DNA of 64,000 nucleotides from Chamaea fasciata (Eukaryota > Chordata > Aves > Passeriformes > Sylviidae): the NCBI GenBank assembly GCA_029207755.1, contig JARCOQ010000005.1:61143414-61207413 (forward strand). Direction: 5' to 3'. Under the pieces are notes generated by a model. The model did not search any database. It had not been told where the DNA came from and saw only the letters and a program-made list of their open reading frames with translations. A program made the position numbers and the translations under genes. Shown in pieces: positions 10,601 to 22,500 of this stretch (positions within the stretch are counted from its first letter, which is position 1; every line of letters starts with the position of its first letter).

Positions 10601-13531
10601 ACTCTGCTGTGATTGTACGGATAGCAAACTACAGATGAGGGTTTTCTAGAATGGCAATTCCTTAGTTGTATATGTAATCCTGAACTTTGGTATTGTCTGT
10701 GTCTAGCTTTGAACTCTACAGCCCAAGGGAATTTCCGATTGCAAGGACCCAATGGTTTCACTGAAAACACATCCACCTTACTGCTGAAAGTGGAGAGTGA
10801 AGCAGATCTTTGTTGAACTGATGTGGAGGATTGGAATCTGCATGGGACCTCTGTGGGATGAATATATATCCAAGTGGCAACTAGCCTGAGCATATGAAGG
10901 GAAACTTGTGAAGCTGAGGTTTGGCATTAAAGACTATGATGGATCGATTTCTTGTTTTACCTTCTACATTCCTTTGTATTTCAAATAGGGGATCCAAGGG
11001 GAAAAAAATATCAGGGATCCACAGATGATCACAATTTCTCTGTACTGGCTAAAGAAAACTTTGGTTCTTAAAATCAAATGCAGTGGCCTTAAGCTGGCTT
11101 GATGTGTCATGAATTTCCTTTGAACTTCCAGAGACAGTATTATACTGACATTGATACCAATTTGTGGTTTTGGTTTTATATTTTTGTATTATCATCAGAG
11201 CAATTTGCTAGAAGTAGGACAGAAGTTCTTTGAACTGTGAAAGACTGAATTAATCTTCCCTCTCTTTACATCTTGACAGACTGTAACATCCATATTCAAT
11301 TATGTAGTGTTAAAGTTCTTCTGTAATTAGTTTGTAATTTACTTTTGGGTTTCTAATGCCTTTGTTTTAAATTATATTCTATCTCACAGAATTTGCAAGT
11401 CTGCCATAGTTCTCTAGGCATAGCTAATAAGCGAGTTTCAAAGAGTCACGAGAAATTCTGTGAAAATACAGAAGTATACCATGAATAGTAATTGAATTAA
11501 TGTCAGCCAGACAGATGATATTTTTTTTTGCAATGGATCTTCTTTGCATAGCACAGAGAGGATGTCTCCAGCAGTTTTTATCATGTTTTGTATTTTGTAT
11601 GGCACCTCATTTTTTGGCCTCTTGCCAACTTAATGGAAGTTAAATTTTTCCATATATGACTATATAGATGTTGAACTGAGATAAAAATGCACAGCCATGA
11701 AGAAAAGCTCTGGTTACTGTCTGTGCACAGAGATGCATTTAGAATCATTCTTTCTTGTAATGGAGCATCTGCATGGTGAGTATGACCTAATTTGAAGCTC
11801 ACCTGGATTGAGGAACGATTCCATCACTAACACAGAGTTTAAACCAGCAGCCACCATGCTGTCTACTTTCCATTTCCCTCCTACCCTTATTCTGGATTTT
11901 CTCTTCATGCAGTCACCATCGCTGGTGTCTCCACAGCATCACTGATTGCCTTTCTGCTGGGTCTGCTTAGCTCCAGCACTGGTTAACTAGGCAGAACATT
12001 GTGATTAACAGGAACTCAAGTCACAGGATCAGTATAGTTCCTTTGAATTTTGAACTCAAAAATATTCACTTTACAGTATTGATTCTTCAGAATAATTGCA
12101 TCTCTGGAAGCCTGAGATCCTAGTAATCAATCCTAATGAGATATGCTTCTGATTATTTATTTTAGGTTTCCGGACCTAGCCGCATTTAGCTGTATTTTAT
12201 TAGAAGTGCCATTACTCAGAGAATCAGAAAACACATTTTCATGATGCATTTGATACCCATGGTGAGCAAGAGAAATCTGTCTCATTCCCTGTACATTTTT
12301 AGAAGATGACAGTTCTGGATCACCATGTGCAGTGGACCAAACTGGTTATATTAAACATGTAGGAAAATAACATTAAGATGTATTTTTCAGCTACATGACA
12401 GCAAGAAATACCTTCAAAGAACCCTTCCTGGAGTTTCTGGTTTTATCAGGGTATTTGGTCTCTCTGGTTCAGTGCCTAGTAAAAATAGTCCAGCTTTAAT
12501 AAAGTACAGATGTTGACATATTCACTCACCTTCATCATTGCATGGGTGCATTTCATACTGAATTTCACCTAAGGAATTTTAGACTTTACAGATAAAAATC
12601 AAAAACACTTCTTGCTTCCCATTGGGATCATTGCTGTTTTTTCAGATCAAAGATACCCCATCAACATAATGACTTGAGATGGAAAGTTGTGATTTTTTTA
12701 ATGTACTAATGGAAAGATTAATGTGGCTTAAGTATGGTAAGTTTAGCACCTTTGTCCCTTAACCTTGTTTAGTGCTTCTGCCACTAGACCATATTTTTGC
12801 AATTCTTTCCTTAAATCCTTCTTTGTCCTTAGCTATCAGCAAGGGTAGTCATCTATAATAAGGTTAGGATTCAGTTTCAATATAATTAAATATATTTTCT
12901 GGCTGAATACATTCCAAGCATTCCTTGGAAATGCCTCCTTTTTCATGTTGAGAATGCCCAGTACGTTTAAATTTCAAACAGTACCATTAATGCGCAATCC
13001 AGTACTTTCTTTCTAATGATACATCAGATCTGGAAATTCCTCAGCCAGTTCAAGACAGGCAAAGGGGCAAGTGTTCAAAGTAGCAAGCTGGAGGTAGACC
13101 CTCAAAATCCATGTAATGGTTAGCAGATTTTTATACTTTAGTCTGAAGATTTATCCCTTTCATAATGAGCGTACTCCATAGACCATGAGAGATTGTTAGC
13201 ACTGATTAAAAATAAATCCCTTTCCAAAATCTTACCTAACTTTAGAAGGAAGAATGGTTTGGTGTGGTTATTTTAATGAAGATCTCTGTGAGGAATAGCT
13301 GGAAAGATAAAGAGAAATTATCCACTTCCGGAATCATGAGAGATTTGGATGTTTTACTCTCTCTTCTATTAATCCCTTGCAATCCCTAGATACTGAATTA
13401 GGGAGAATCCCCATGAGACAGTGGAACAAAGGAATAAATACGTTAATGACTTAAGTGCGTGGACTTGGGAGTTCAACCAAAAGAATAAAGTAGATAGTGA
13501 GAATTTTTTTAACAAAAGTAAATTTTAAAAA

Positions 13532-13533
<2 letters not shown>
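4661..13533. other. Unique noncoding sequence, no gene seen
   Basis: Mostly AT-rich single-copy DNA with no named repeat. The longest open frames are 169 codons on the minus strand (7469-7978, which starts at TTG, not ATG) and 145 codons from an ATG on the minus strand (10456-10893). Neither has a signal peptide, repeated motif or domain I recognise, and lengths like these are expected by chance in this much sequence. A TATAAATA match near 9024-9031 has no downstream start or ORF to support a promoter. AT-rich parts such as 8100-8760 contain TAAT-type motifs and could be conserved enhancers, but this cannot be judged from one sequence. Confidence 0.6.

Positions 13534-13573
<40 letters not shown>
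13534..13573 (+). repeat. (GT)20 microsatellite
   Basis: Twenty uninterrupted GT units are followed by a decaying alternating purine-pyrimidine tail (ATGCGTATGTGCATATG) to about 13590. The perfect core suggests a length-variable locus. Alternating GT tracts can adopt left-handed DNA. Open frames across it give only polymeric Cys-Val or His-Thr runs and are not genes. Confidence 0.97.
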
Positions 13574-13576
<3 letters not shown>

Positions 13577-14649
13577 CGTATGTGCATATGAAAGAAGGAA
13601 CACTGGTGAAAAGAGTGTTCTGTTCTGGTTTACCCGTGGATAGAGTGGTTTTGAAGGAGGTTTTGAAGGAGGCCACAGCTGCTGCACTGGTGCTATCACT
13701 ACCATTTATCACTGGAGCATTTGACAACTTTGCTTATTTTCATTATTTATTGCTGTTTTTACAAAATTAGCAGGCTCTACTGACTATGTCTTGGCTCTTT
13801 ACAAAAAATGATATGTTCAGTGTTAGTTTGTAATGCAAGAGACCACAGAGCCACCAATGGTCTGGGAACTTTACCATATGAACATGGAAATTTTCTTTCT
13901 CTCATGCACATTTATCACAGACACCACGGAGGATGCAGAGATTCTTAAACAGATACAGATTCTTCTTTAAAGAGAGGTTCCCTTCTTCTTTCATAATTTT
14001 GCCGATTAGGAGAAAAGATTAGTTGTTCCACTACCAGCTGAGAGTTGACTTTACTAAATTAAATTGACTATGTATAATTAAGCAGAGTCTTCATAGGATA
14101 CAATGTTACATGGGCTTCTGTATATATAACGAGATGGGTAGACCTTAGTGCTAAATGCAAGACTCAAGTCTACCTTCACTGTACTAGTGCTTGACCAGTG
14201 CAATATCCTTAAAATCCAGAGACAGATATTGTCATTTTCAGACGTTGCTTTCTGTCTAGTGCTTCCTTTAATTTTTCTTTTGTAGGCTGAAGTACAAAGT
14301 AAAACAAAACAAAGGTCTTAGCCTTCAAACCATTGATGTAGAAGGGTCTGACACAACTTCCTGCTAATGGAGTTCTTTGGGATCACTCTGTAAGTGTGGT
14401 ATTTTGTTTGTCCTACTTATTTTAAATTTTTTTATGCATGTCAGTGAGGTCTTACCACTGCTATGGCATTGCTTCAGCAGAACGAAGAAAGCATATGGAC
14501 AACATACTTTCAATAGAATGCAGCATTGACTCCAAGTACACTCAGGTAGAAATAGTAATGACAAATAGCGAAGGCTATTATCCAGACTATTAAATCCAAA
14601 TAAATTATAGGAATAATGAAAACCCTATAGATCGCATGATCTTAGAAGA
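13574..14649. other. Unique noncoding sequence
   Basis: No gene or interspersed repeat is seen. A perfect two-copy 12-base tandem duplication (unit GGTTTTGAAGGA) lies at 13647-13670, just after the GT microsatellite. The remainder is AT-rich with only short chance frames. Confidence 0.6.
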
Positions 14650-15200
14650 CAGAGCTGTGAGTGCCCTTGGGAGGTCTCTTTACACATCTCTCCACCTGTG
14701 GCATGACCAAGCTCTTCTCAAAAACCTGTGCAGAAAAACACTCCCCACCTTTTCTGGCAAGCAGTTCAATGCTTTGCTACCTTTTCATGAGAGAACCCAT
14801 GCCAAGAATCTGATCTGCTTTTGTTGCTGCAGTTTCAGCCTGCTGCATCTTGGTTTAGTATTGCTAGAAATGGAGAATGGGCTTGTCCTTCCTGTCATAC
14901 CATAGTCTTTCACATAGTTGAACGCTGGTAACGTGTAGTATTCTATTCTTCGATTCCTTTCCTACAGTTCTCATTTCTTTTTATGAATTATATTTAGACT
15001 TATGACTTTTGTTGCCTTCCTGTAGACTCCAAAATTTATCGGCATCTTCAAGTGTGGTTCCTAAAAGTGGACATTGGAACCCTTCTCAGGCTTCCCAGTG
15101 GCAAGCAGAATAGAAGATTTCTATCCTGCACCTTGAATCGGAATATTCAGCTTTTTGGTGTTCCCTGTAAATTATTTCTTTCATTATTTTGGCAACTGAA
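14650..15200 (-). mobile_element. Old CR1 LINE fragment, minus strand
   Basis: Read on the plus strand, the block carries the order of phrases expected from the complement of an amniote CR1 3' region. CAGTTCAATGCTTTGCTACC at about 14763-14782 corresponds to the part usually read as an outcompeted splice of short conserved pyrimidine-rich words. From about 15011, TTGCCTTCCTGTAGACTCC, then a segment matching the usual AAGTGTGG...CCTAAAAGTGGACA, then a CCTGCACCTTGAATCGGAATA-like stretch follow in the correct order. Middle portions are missing or too diverged, so this is a degraded, 5'-truncated copy with internal deletions. No reverse-transcriptase frame survives. Assignment is from memory of CR1 consensus sequence; borders are approximate. 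Confidence 0.6.
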
Positions 15201-18200
15201 CAGAACAAAATCTGCATCCATTTATTTTCTCCTGAAGGAGTAGGAAACTTCTAATGAACTGTTAAAGGTTCATGTGCAAGAAAATTTAATAGCCATACTC
15301 TGCTCCCAGAAAAGTGTTTAGAAAATTAGCTATTGTCTATAACGTGAACAAAATTTGGCCCTGAGTAGACATTAGTGCTTGATAAAATAAATTAGTTCCA
15401 AACTCTGTAATTAATTGAAGTGCACAGCAGTTTGCAGGCTCATATCTAACCTTTTGTCTTATTCCCCAAGAAGAAATTGAAGTGGGATGTGGACATGTAG
15501 CTCACAATAGCATGCAAGGCTTGGAATAAATGCCTTCCTTCTAGGAAAATTAGAATAGGTCTGTTTGAGAGCCAGTCTTTTCTGCTTTGCAAGGAAAATC
15601 CTAGCCTTGGATCTATAGGCTGTCCCTTGCAAAGAAGCTTAAATTTCCCTGACTGTGTAGTCCTTTACTTTGATCATGTTCCATGTGTACAAGACAATCC
15701 AACCAATCTGTCATTTGTGACTTAAACCTTGAGTGTTATAAATAAATGCTGTGCAACCGCTGGCTAAAGGACAAATCAGAACATTAGGACGATTAAGAGA
15801 AAGCAAAGCATCAGTCCAACTACAATAAAGCTAATATCATTCAGTCCACTGTAATTTAAAACAGCTGTCAGCTAGTCCTGGCTTGTGATATAACAGGCCA
15901 AATTCTTGGACACTGAGTTATTCTTAGAAATATGCACACAGGCATTGGCAACTCATGCTGCAAATTGCCTGTTGCCAGTACCCTGTCAGTTATATGTGCC
16001 AACAGATATAAAAGCTATTGTTCTAACTCATGAAAAATAACTTGAAGTTTTTAATTTCAAATTACTCAACTATTTTGGGGACATGGGAGCCAATGAATTT
16101 TAAGCTAAACCTCACACAGATGAGAAATAATTTCGTAAATGCTGTTTCTTTCACCCCAAAAGGTAAAGGACATTTTTCACTCCTTGTAATGAGTACTGTG
16201 GGACCCAGCCGGGCAACATCAAGTGAGGGATGAGAAAAAAAAAAAAGAGAATAGGACAAAGCTGCATGCGCCAAGAATGAAAGAAAATAAAAAATCGGTG
16301 AAAAATAAGTAGGTTTATGCTTTTTCATAAAATCATAATACATGTTATTTTAAGTCTGGTCTGTTGAAATGTACACTCTCACCTATTTCATCTACCCGCT
16401 TTTTCAAAGATCCATGCAGCTACTGGCATTTCCTGTGTAATATCACTTAGGAAAGTGAAAACATAAGTGGAATTTTCAATAAAAATGTTGTTTGATACGA
16501 AGCTCAGTTATTTCCACATTAGACGACGCTTTTAGCCTCAAAAGCAGAACCATTGCCCTACTGAAAATTTGTGTTGGGGGTTGGAATTTCTGGTGTATAC
16601 TATTCTTCTGTTCCTGGAAACATGTGATTCACATCTTTGTCTCTTCTCTTTACTTTTCCCCTTCTCTCCTGTTCCTTAATTGGATGCCTATATTTTCACA
16701 GACAGTGACTAGTGTAGGTAATTTGGGAAAGAAGGATGGCAGGAACATATATCATCATAATATTCACAGGACATGTTGATAACCCTCTATTCAGGCACAT
16801 TGTAGCTTTTATTGAATTTTACATGTAAGATGGAATGGAAAACTGCACTGGTTGTTAAAAAATTAATTTGTTATTGCATTTTGTGAGGAGTTCAGATGTC
16901 TTGCTTATGTTAGGAGTTCCAAAACTTCTCAAGCTTATCCTTTCAATAAACAGAAGAACACAACAGGATTTTTAGGTGTGCAGCAGATGGAGTCATGTCA
17001 AGGTTGTGACACCCAAGTGCATGTATGAATTCCTGGGAAGGTCTTGGCTCAGAATCTGTGGGGCTGTTGAAGTTTAGCCACCTTCCTGGTGGGCAGTGAC
17101 TGATCTGTGGTATTATGGATGCATTTTACATGCCTAAGTCCTCCTTTGTTGCTATGTCTAACTGCCAATTGAGTCGTAATAGAATTTTTATGTCAAAGTA
17201 AATAAATGGATTAAAAAATACTTTCAGTGTATCTTAAAGTTGGTGATTTTTTTTTCACACAGGTTTGTAATTACTTCATGCTCTGATTGCTTTGGTGGTT
17301 TATTTGCTCAGAGTTGATGAAAACCTTATCTTTTGTTTTCATCTGTTTTGGTCGAGGTTTTAGTTTGAGCACCAGACTTGAACAAAACAACTCACTTGTT
17401 TAATTTCATCTGCTCTTGTCTTCTGATGCAAATATTTTGACCAGCAATGGTCCTGCAAGAGTCATGAGTGAGTTTGGGTGTTCTACAGTCAGGCTGAGAA
17501 ACAGAATCATCTCGTGGATGACTCAGCATTCAGGTGCAAATCAATTAGTTGCTCCTATTGTGCTCACTTTATGGGGCTCCATCAGAGGCCTTCGGTTCCT
17601 TACAAATTGCAGTACTACATACCAGGGGTGACAAAGAAACTTATTTTTCAAAAGGCAAGAATTATTCTGGATATATAGCTTGTACTGAGCAAAGTCTATT
17701 TGGAGGTGGAACAAATACAAGCAGAAGTTAAAGTATTTTTATTTTGCGATAGGACTGACAATTAGTGAATGGCCATTTACACTGCTGCACTGGGGAGCCT
17801 TACTGCTTCACAAATATCTGATATAAGACATAGCATAAGGTATTGCTCCTATTTTGCAGATGGAAGAAGCTGGGGGTAGGGAAGTGCTCCCACAGGAAGC
17901 CTTTGGCAGAGCCAAATAATGAGACCTGATTCATGGCCTGTGCTATGGTTGCTTGATTACATTTTCCTTTTATTCTTTCCTTGTTTGCTAGTGAATCATG
18001 ATAGTGGGTGACCCCAATTCGTACTGCAGATGGTAGCATTTAAATCTCATGGAAGTCTTGATCTAGTGAACCTTTCTTTTCAACCTCAAAATATCTTTTT
18101 ACAGGGTTTGAACTGAAAAATAAAGAACTTCTGTGTAGAGTATCAGGATCTACTAATTTTACAATTTGAGCTTGGCTAAAAGTAAAAGCTGGTTTTAGAA

Positions 18201-19360
18201 GCTGGGAGTGGGGGGGTTTCTTGTAAAGTTTTGTGTTTTTTCCCCCCGTGATCATTCTTCCCGCTGTTGTTTTCTTTCTCTGTTTTTCATATGGAAACCC
18301 AAATTATGGTCATCTTGTGCTATGCCCATGTAATGTTTTAACACTTAATTGCCCAATTCATCTTAAAATCATTATCATTCAGTTAACAATCACCTTTAAG
18401 GATTTGTCTCTTTTTTTCTCAGCTATTGATGTAGTAACAGTGAACTCTATTTTAACTTCCAGTCTGGTGGATTCAGCACTACTGATGACAATTACCAGGT
18501 GAGAAATAGTTTTTTTCATAACCTGTGAGTGCCAGGATGGCGTTGGAGTTGATTCAGATTGGATCTAAACAACAGACAATGCTCACTACCAAGATGGAAG
18601 TGCACGGGCACCAACTCACACTGTGGATGCTGCCTATGAGCACTACAGGCTACTTCATGTTCTTGCTGTCAAAATCCTGTGGTTTTCTTTGGTAAAAAGA
18701 AAACTTTGTCTATTTACTTTATAAAACCTATGAACTTATTGCAAAGAGGAAAAAAAAATGGTCAGTGTGGAACATTTCTCAATAACTTAGTTGGAGACAG
18801 TTTTTCCTCCACAAAATGCTTTTTTATGGAAAACTGTAAGCCTGATTACAACATAACCACAGCACAAGTTAGTCCACGGGAATGTTAATTATCAGCACCA
18901 TTTAAACAAGGTGTTGTTTCATCCTTACAGTCTTTCTGAGACCTGAGGGTAAGTTCTTGTTTACTGGGTGTCTGAAAAGCAAAATGAGCATATTGGCTGC
19001 ACCACAGCTGTGGGGCAAAGGAGGGTTTGAAAGGGGAGGGGCCACTCTGAAATTACTGTTAATCAGGAAATGCCCTGAGATAAACTGGCCATCCATTTGC
19101 TTTCTCATTTTCTTTGTTAAATTTATAACCTTGTGGGGAGAACAGTGGACATTGGGACATTGACTCTCATTGTGCCAAAATTCTGCTTCTGATTGCAGAA
19201 GATGGGAAATATTCTGGGGAAAGAGAATTTCTAGGGAAAGTTGTGGGCTGGGGACACAGTTTGTATGGAAGAGCACTTTTTGGTGGGTGATGGAAAGAGA
19301 GCAGGAATCATCTCTCCTCTGTGCCCTTGCAGCCAAGAATTTTAATCGTGACAGGCATGA
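15201..19360. other. Unique noncoding sequence
   Basis: No gene or named repeat is seen. The longest frame is 144 codons on the minus strand (18902-19336). It starts at TTG and has no recognisable domain. The frame at 17416-17631 (71 codons, plus) is also unremarkable. The segment 15700-16020 has many TAAT- and CAGCTG-type motifs and few simple repeats, a texture seen in developmental enhancers, but conservation cannot be tested here. Confidence 0.6.
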
Positions 19361-19582
19361 CTTAGATTAGACACCAGACAAAACTCTCCAAAGGCCAAGA
19401 CACCATGACAGGGGAATAGGTTGCCCGGGGGTGTTGTGGAATCCTGTCTGGAGGATTTTTGAGCTGTTAGACAAGCCTCTGTCAGGAGTGACAGTAAGCG
19501 TAGCTGATGCTGCCTTGGGGCAGAGGGATGGGCTAGCTGACCTCTCAAGGTCCTTTCCAGCCCACGTGGTTGTGATTGAGAG
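19361..19582 (+). mobile_element. CR1 LINE 3' fragment, plus strand
   Basis: The block shows the ordered landmarks of a CR1 3' end in sense orientation. TTAGATTAGACACCAGACAA corresponds to the phrase before the non-coding tail. GGGGAATAGGTTGCCCGGGG at 19410-19429 follows, then TTGTGGAATCCTGTCTGGAG, and finally GATGGGCTAGCTGACCTCTC with AAGGTCCTTTCCAGCCC at 19527-19563. Only the last 220 bases or so of the element are present, which is the usual 5' truncation of non-LTR retrotransposons. No terminal 8-base repeats are clearly preserved, so it is an old, inactive copy. Confidence 0.8.
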
Positions 19583-22500
19583 AAAGGTCCAATTACTTAT
19601 GATGAGAGTGACAGAGTGAGTTGACAGCAGAGGAAATGCATGATGAATGGTACCTTATCTAGTTCCCTTACTGTCTTCTCTCCTCGCAGGCATTTTGGTA
19701 CAGTGTGATTATGTATTTGATTGCATTGCTTTATTCAGCCACCATAGTTCTTTGTTTTATATAATTAGAGAGAAAAGTCACCTTCTTTATTTTTTCTGTA
19801 AGTTTGGGAGTGATGTTTTACTTTCCGTGCTAAAAATCTTCCACTGCAGCTGATGTATCATTTGCTTTGAAACTCTGTTCCTTGAGGCTGTTAGTTGTGG
19901 GTCTACAGAAATGTACAAATTTGTAGCAGCTGATGAATGACACTGAAAACTTTAATAGTTTTTATAATCCAAATAAGTACCAGTAAAATTAATTTGAAGA
20001 CATTCAGTTTATTTCTCTGATATTATTAATAAACAAGAAAAAGACATCCAAAAAACAGACTTTGCTCTGTAACTGTCCTTAAAACTTCTCTGAAACACAG
20101 TGTGCTTGAGAAAGAGAAATCTCTTTCTTAAAAGAAATATTTTTCCAGCATTTGCAAGATGTCATAAACTGTTTTATGAAGAGAGAAAAATGGAACATCT
20201 GTGCTATTCATATTTATTTTCCCAACATAACTTACCAGAAAATAAAAGAGAAGGGGGAGGTTTTATTTTGCAATTTCTGTGCAGCTGTTTGTATGACTGT
20301 CAAGGGCTGCCAAAAAGGAAACTAAAAGAAACAATCAAATAACTTCTAAGATTTAAACAAAATGGAGAAAAATAATTTAGAAAGGAGAAGCCAACATTTG
20401 TTTTCTAACTTCTTGTGTGATTTATCAGGGAGACTGCACAGGCCTGCTTAACTGTCTGTGGCACTTTCTGATGGAGTGTGGAGCGCAATTCTGAGGAAGG
20501 TCTCCAATGAGATGACTGGGTGACCTTGGACCTGCAGATAAATTTCTGATGTTCCCACATGAAAGAATTGTCAGTTTAGTCTTCCCCATGCTCCCGAGCC
20601 CTCACACCTGTGATAACTCTATTAGAGGGTTGTGGTGAGACAGTGCCCTCCTTGAAGATTCCTCGAGCCTTTTGATGTTAACTAAAAGGATTCACTGAAT
20701 TATTCAGCACTGAGATCATCGAGGGAGAACTCATGTTGTGTTTGGCAGTTATATGTGCTGTCCATGGGAAAGTCCTGCTTTCACAGTGACCTAATTCCAA
20801 CCTGATGGCTCTTTCAAGCTGTCAAGCTGTCTTGCTGAGGCCTTAGAGAAGTGAAGCTCTCACTGATTAGCTCTATAGCAAACTGTGGCCTTCAGTCTGG
20901 AGCTGGACTCAACCCATCTCATGGAGGAGGAGTCTCTGACTCCTTGCTGGGCAGGTGAGAAGCTGGCTGGTGTGAGCCCCATCCCCAAGTCAGAGCTGGC
21001 TGGAAAGGAAATGCCCTCCAGCATCAGCCCTTTGTTTGGTAGCTTGGGAGTGGGACCATGAACACCCACTGGAACGGCTTTAGTTGACAAAGGACAGAAG
21101 CTGGAGCTGTGTGGCTCCAGACCTGAGTGGGCATGTCTCTTACACATCTGTAACTTCACACCTGTTTTCTTTCAAGGTAAGGGCAAAGGCAGCGATTACA
21201 TGGGGTATGAAATGGCTATTAGATTTATTTCTGAACGTTACCTAAAGAATCTTGCCAACGGTTCAGGAGCTGATTTTGCATCCAATAACACAATAACATT
21301 CCTGAAGTCCAAAATAAGTAATCTTCGAGAATGAATCATTATATCCTCTTGTACAGAAATTGAAGAATAAATAACCATGCCCTGAGAAAGACAACAGCAC
21401 CTCCTCAGAGACACACCAAGAAGGACAAGGAGAGGTGGCCAGTGTAGAGTCCAGACCTACAAAACCAGAGGTGGTAAGAAATAGGAGCAAAAGAAACTTG
21501 CTTAGCCCAAGCTAGCGTAAATTTTCAGGAACAGAGAAAGAATGAGGTGACAAGACTGGAAACTGAGAAGCTGAATTGGGAGTGAGAGACTGTTTCTGCT
21601 GTGACTGAAGAAAAGAGTTGTGGTGACATCAGTGACTAAAAAAATGTAATGGGCAGGAGGGGAGAAAGTGAGGTAACAGGAGTTATTTTAAATTAGTCAG
21701 AAATGGCAGAAATTAGTGGAAATGTGGAGACCAGATGCAGCTGTACTGCAAAGAAATGCTCATAAAAATGACTTTTTGGTGCATTAAGGCACCATTCAGT
21801 ACTCTAGCTGGCAATAACAACATCATCATGGATTCAGGCTTGTCCCCCAGGTAAGTATCTGCCTAAACTGACCTGGTTGAATGTATTTTATTAGAAAATA
21901 CTATGTTTCTGAGGCTGACATCCTGAGGGTGGGATTTAGTATATTGAGCTTCATACAGCCCTTCTCCAGGGCATGAGGGAGGCATAAAGTGGAAAGTAAA
22001 ACTGATACTCAGCATTCTGTTTTGTTGATTTCAGTGAAGAATTTCTGTTAAAAGTGGGGGTTCTGAGAAACTTCAAGGGCCTTGTTTGTTTTTAGAACAG
22101 ATGGTGGGCTACACAAGCCAGCAGGCGTGGAGCATATGCATGAACACAATTGCTGCCTGCATCAGCTGCTCCAGGTGCAGGGATGCACAAAAAGGAGGCA
22201 GCAGCATCCATGGGTGGCCTGGTTTCCTGTATCTAGAGGCAGAAGATGGATGGGGAAGAGAGAAATAACTATTTTCTGTTCCCATGTTGCACAGACCTCT
22301 TTAAGAGTGTTGGAGCACCATGGGAGTGGTGGACCTTGCGCTGTCAGTCACAGATCTGGTACTGTGATTATTCCTCTCCAAGCAAAGAGCAAAAGCGGGT
22401 GCCTGTGACTCCACTACTGGCTGCTCAGTCTCCCCCTGGACACTGCAATGCTCAGGGCTTCAGGCAAAGCCACGTGGTAGCCCCAGCTATGCCAGCTAGT

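Noticed and set aside
10456..10893. 145-codon minus-strand frame starting with ATG
   Set aside because: Ser/Pro-rich without motif or domain; no promoter, splice or CpG support nearby.
18902..19336. 144-codon minus-strand frame
   Set aside because: Begins at TTG; the first internal ATGs leave a short peptide; no family signature.
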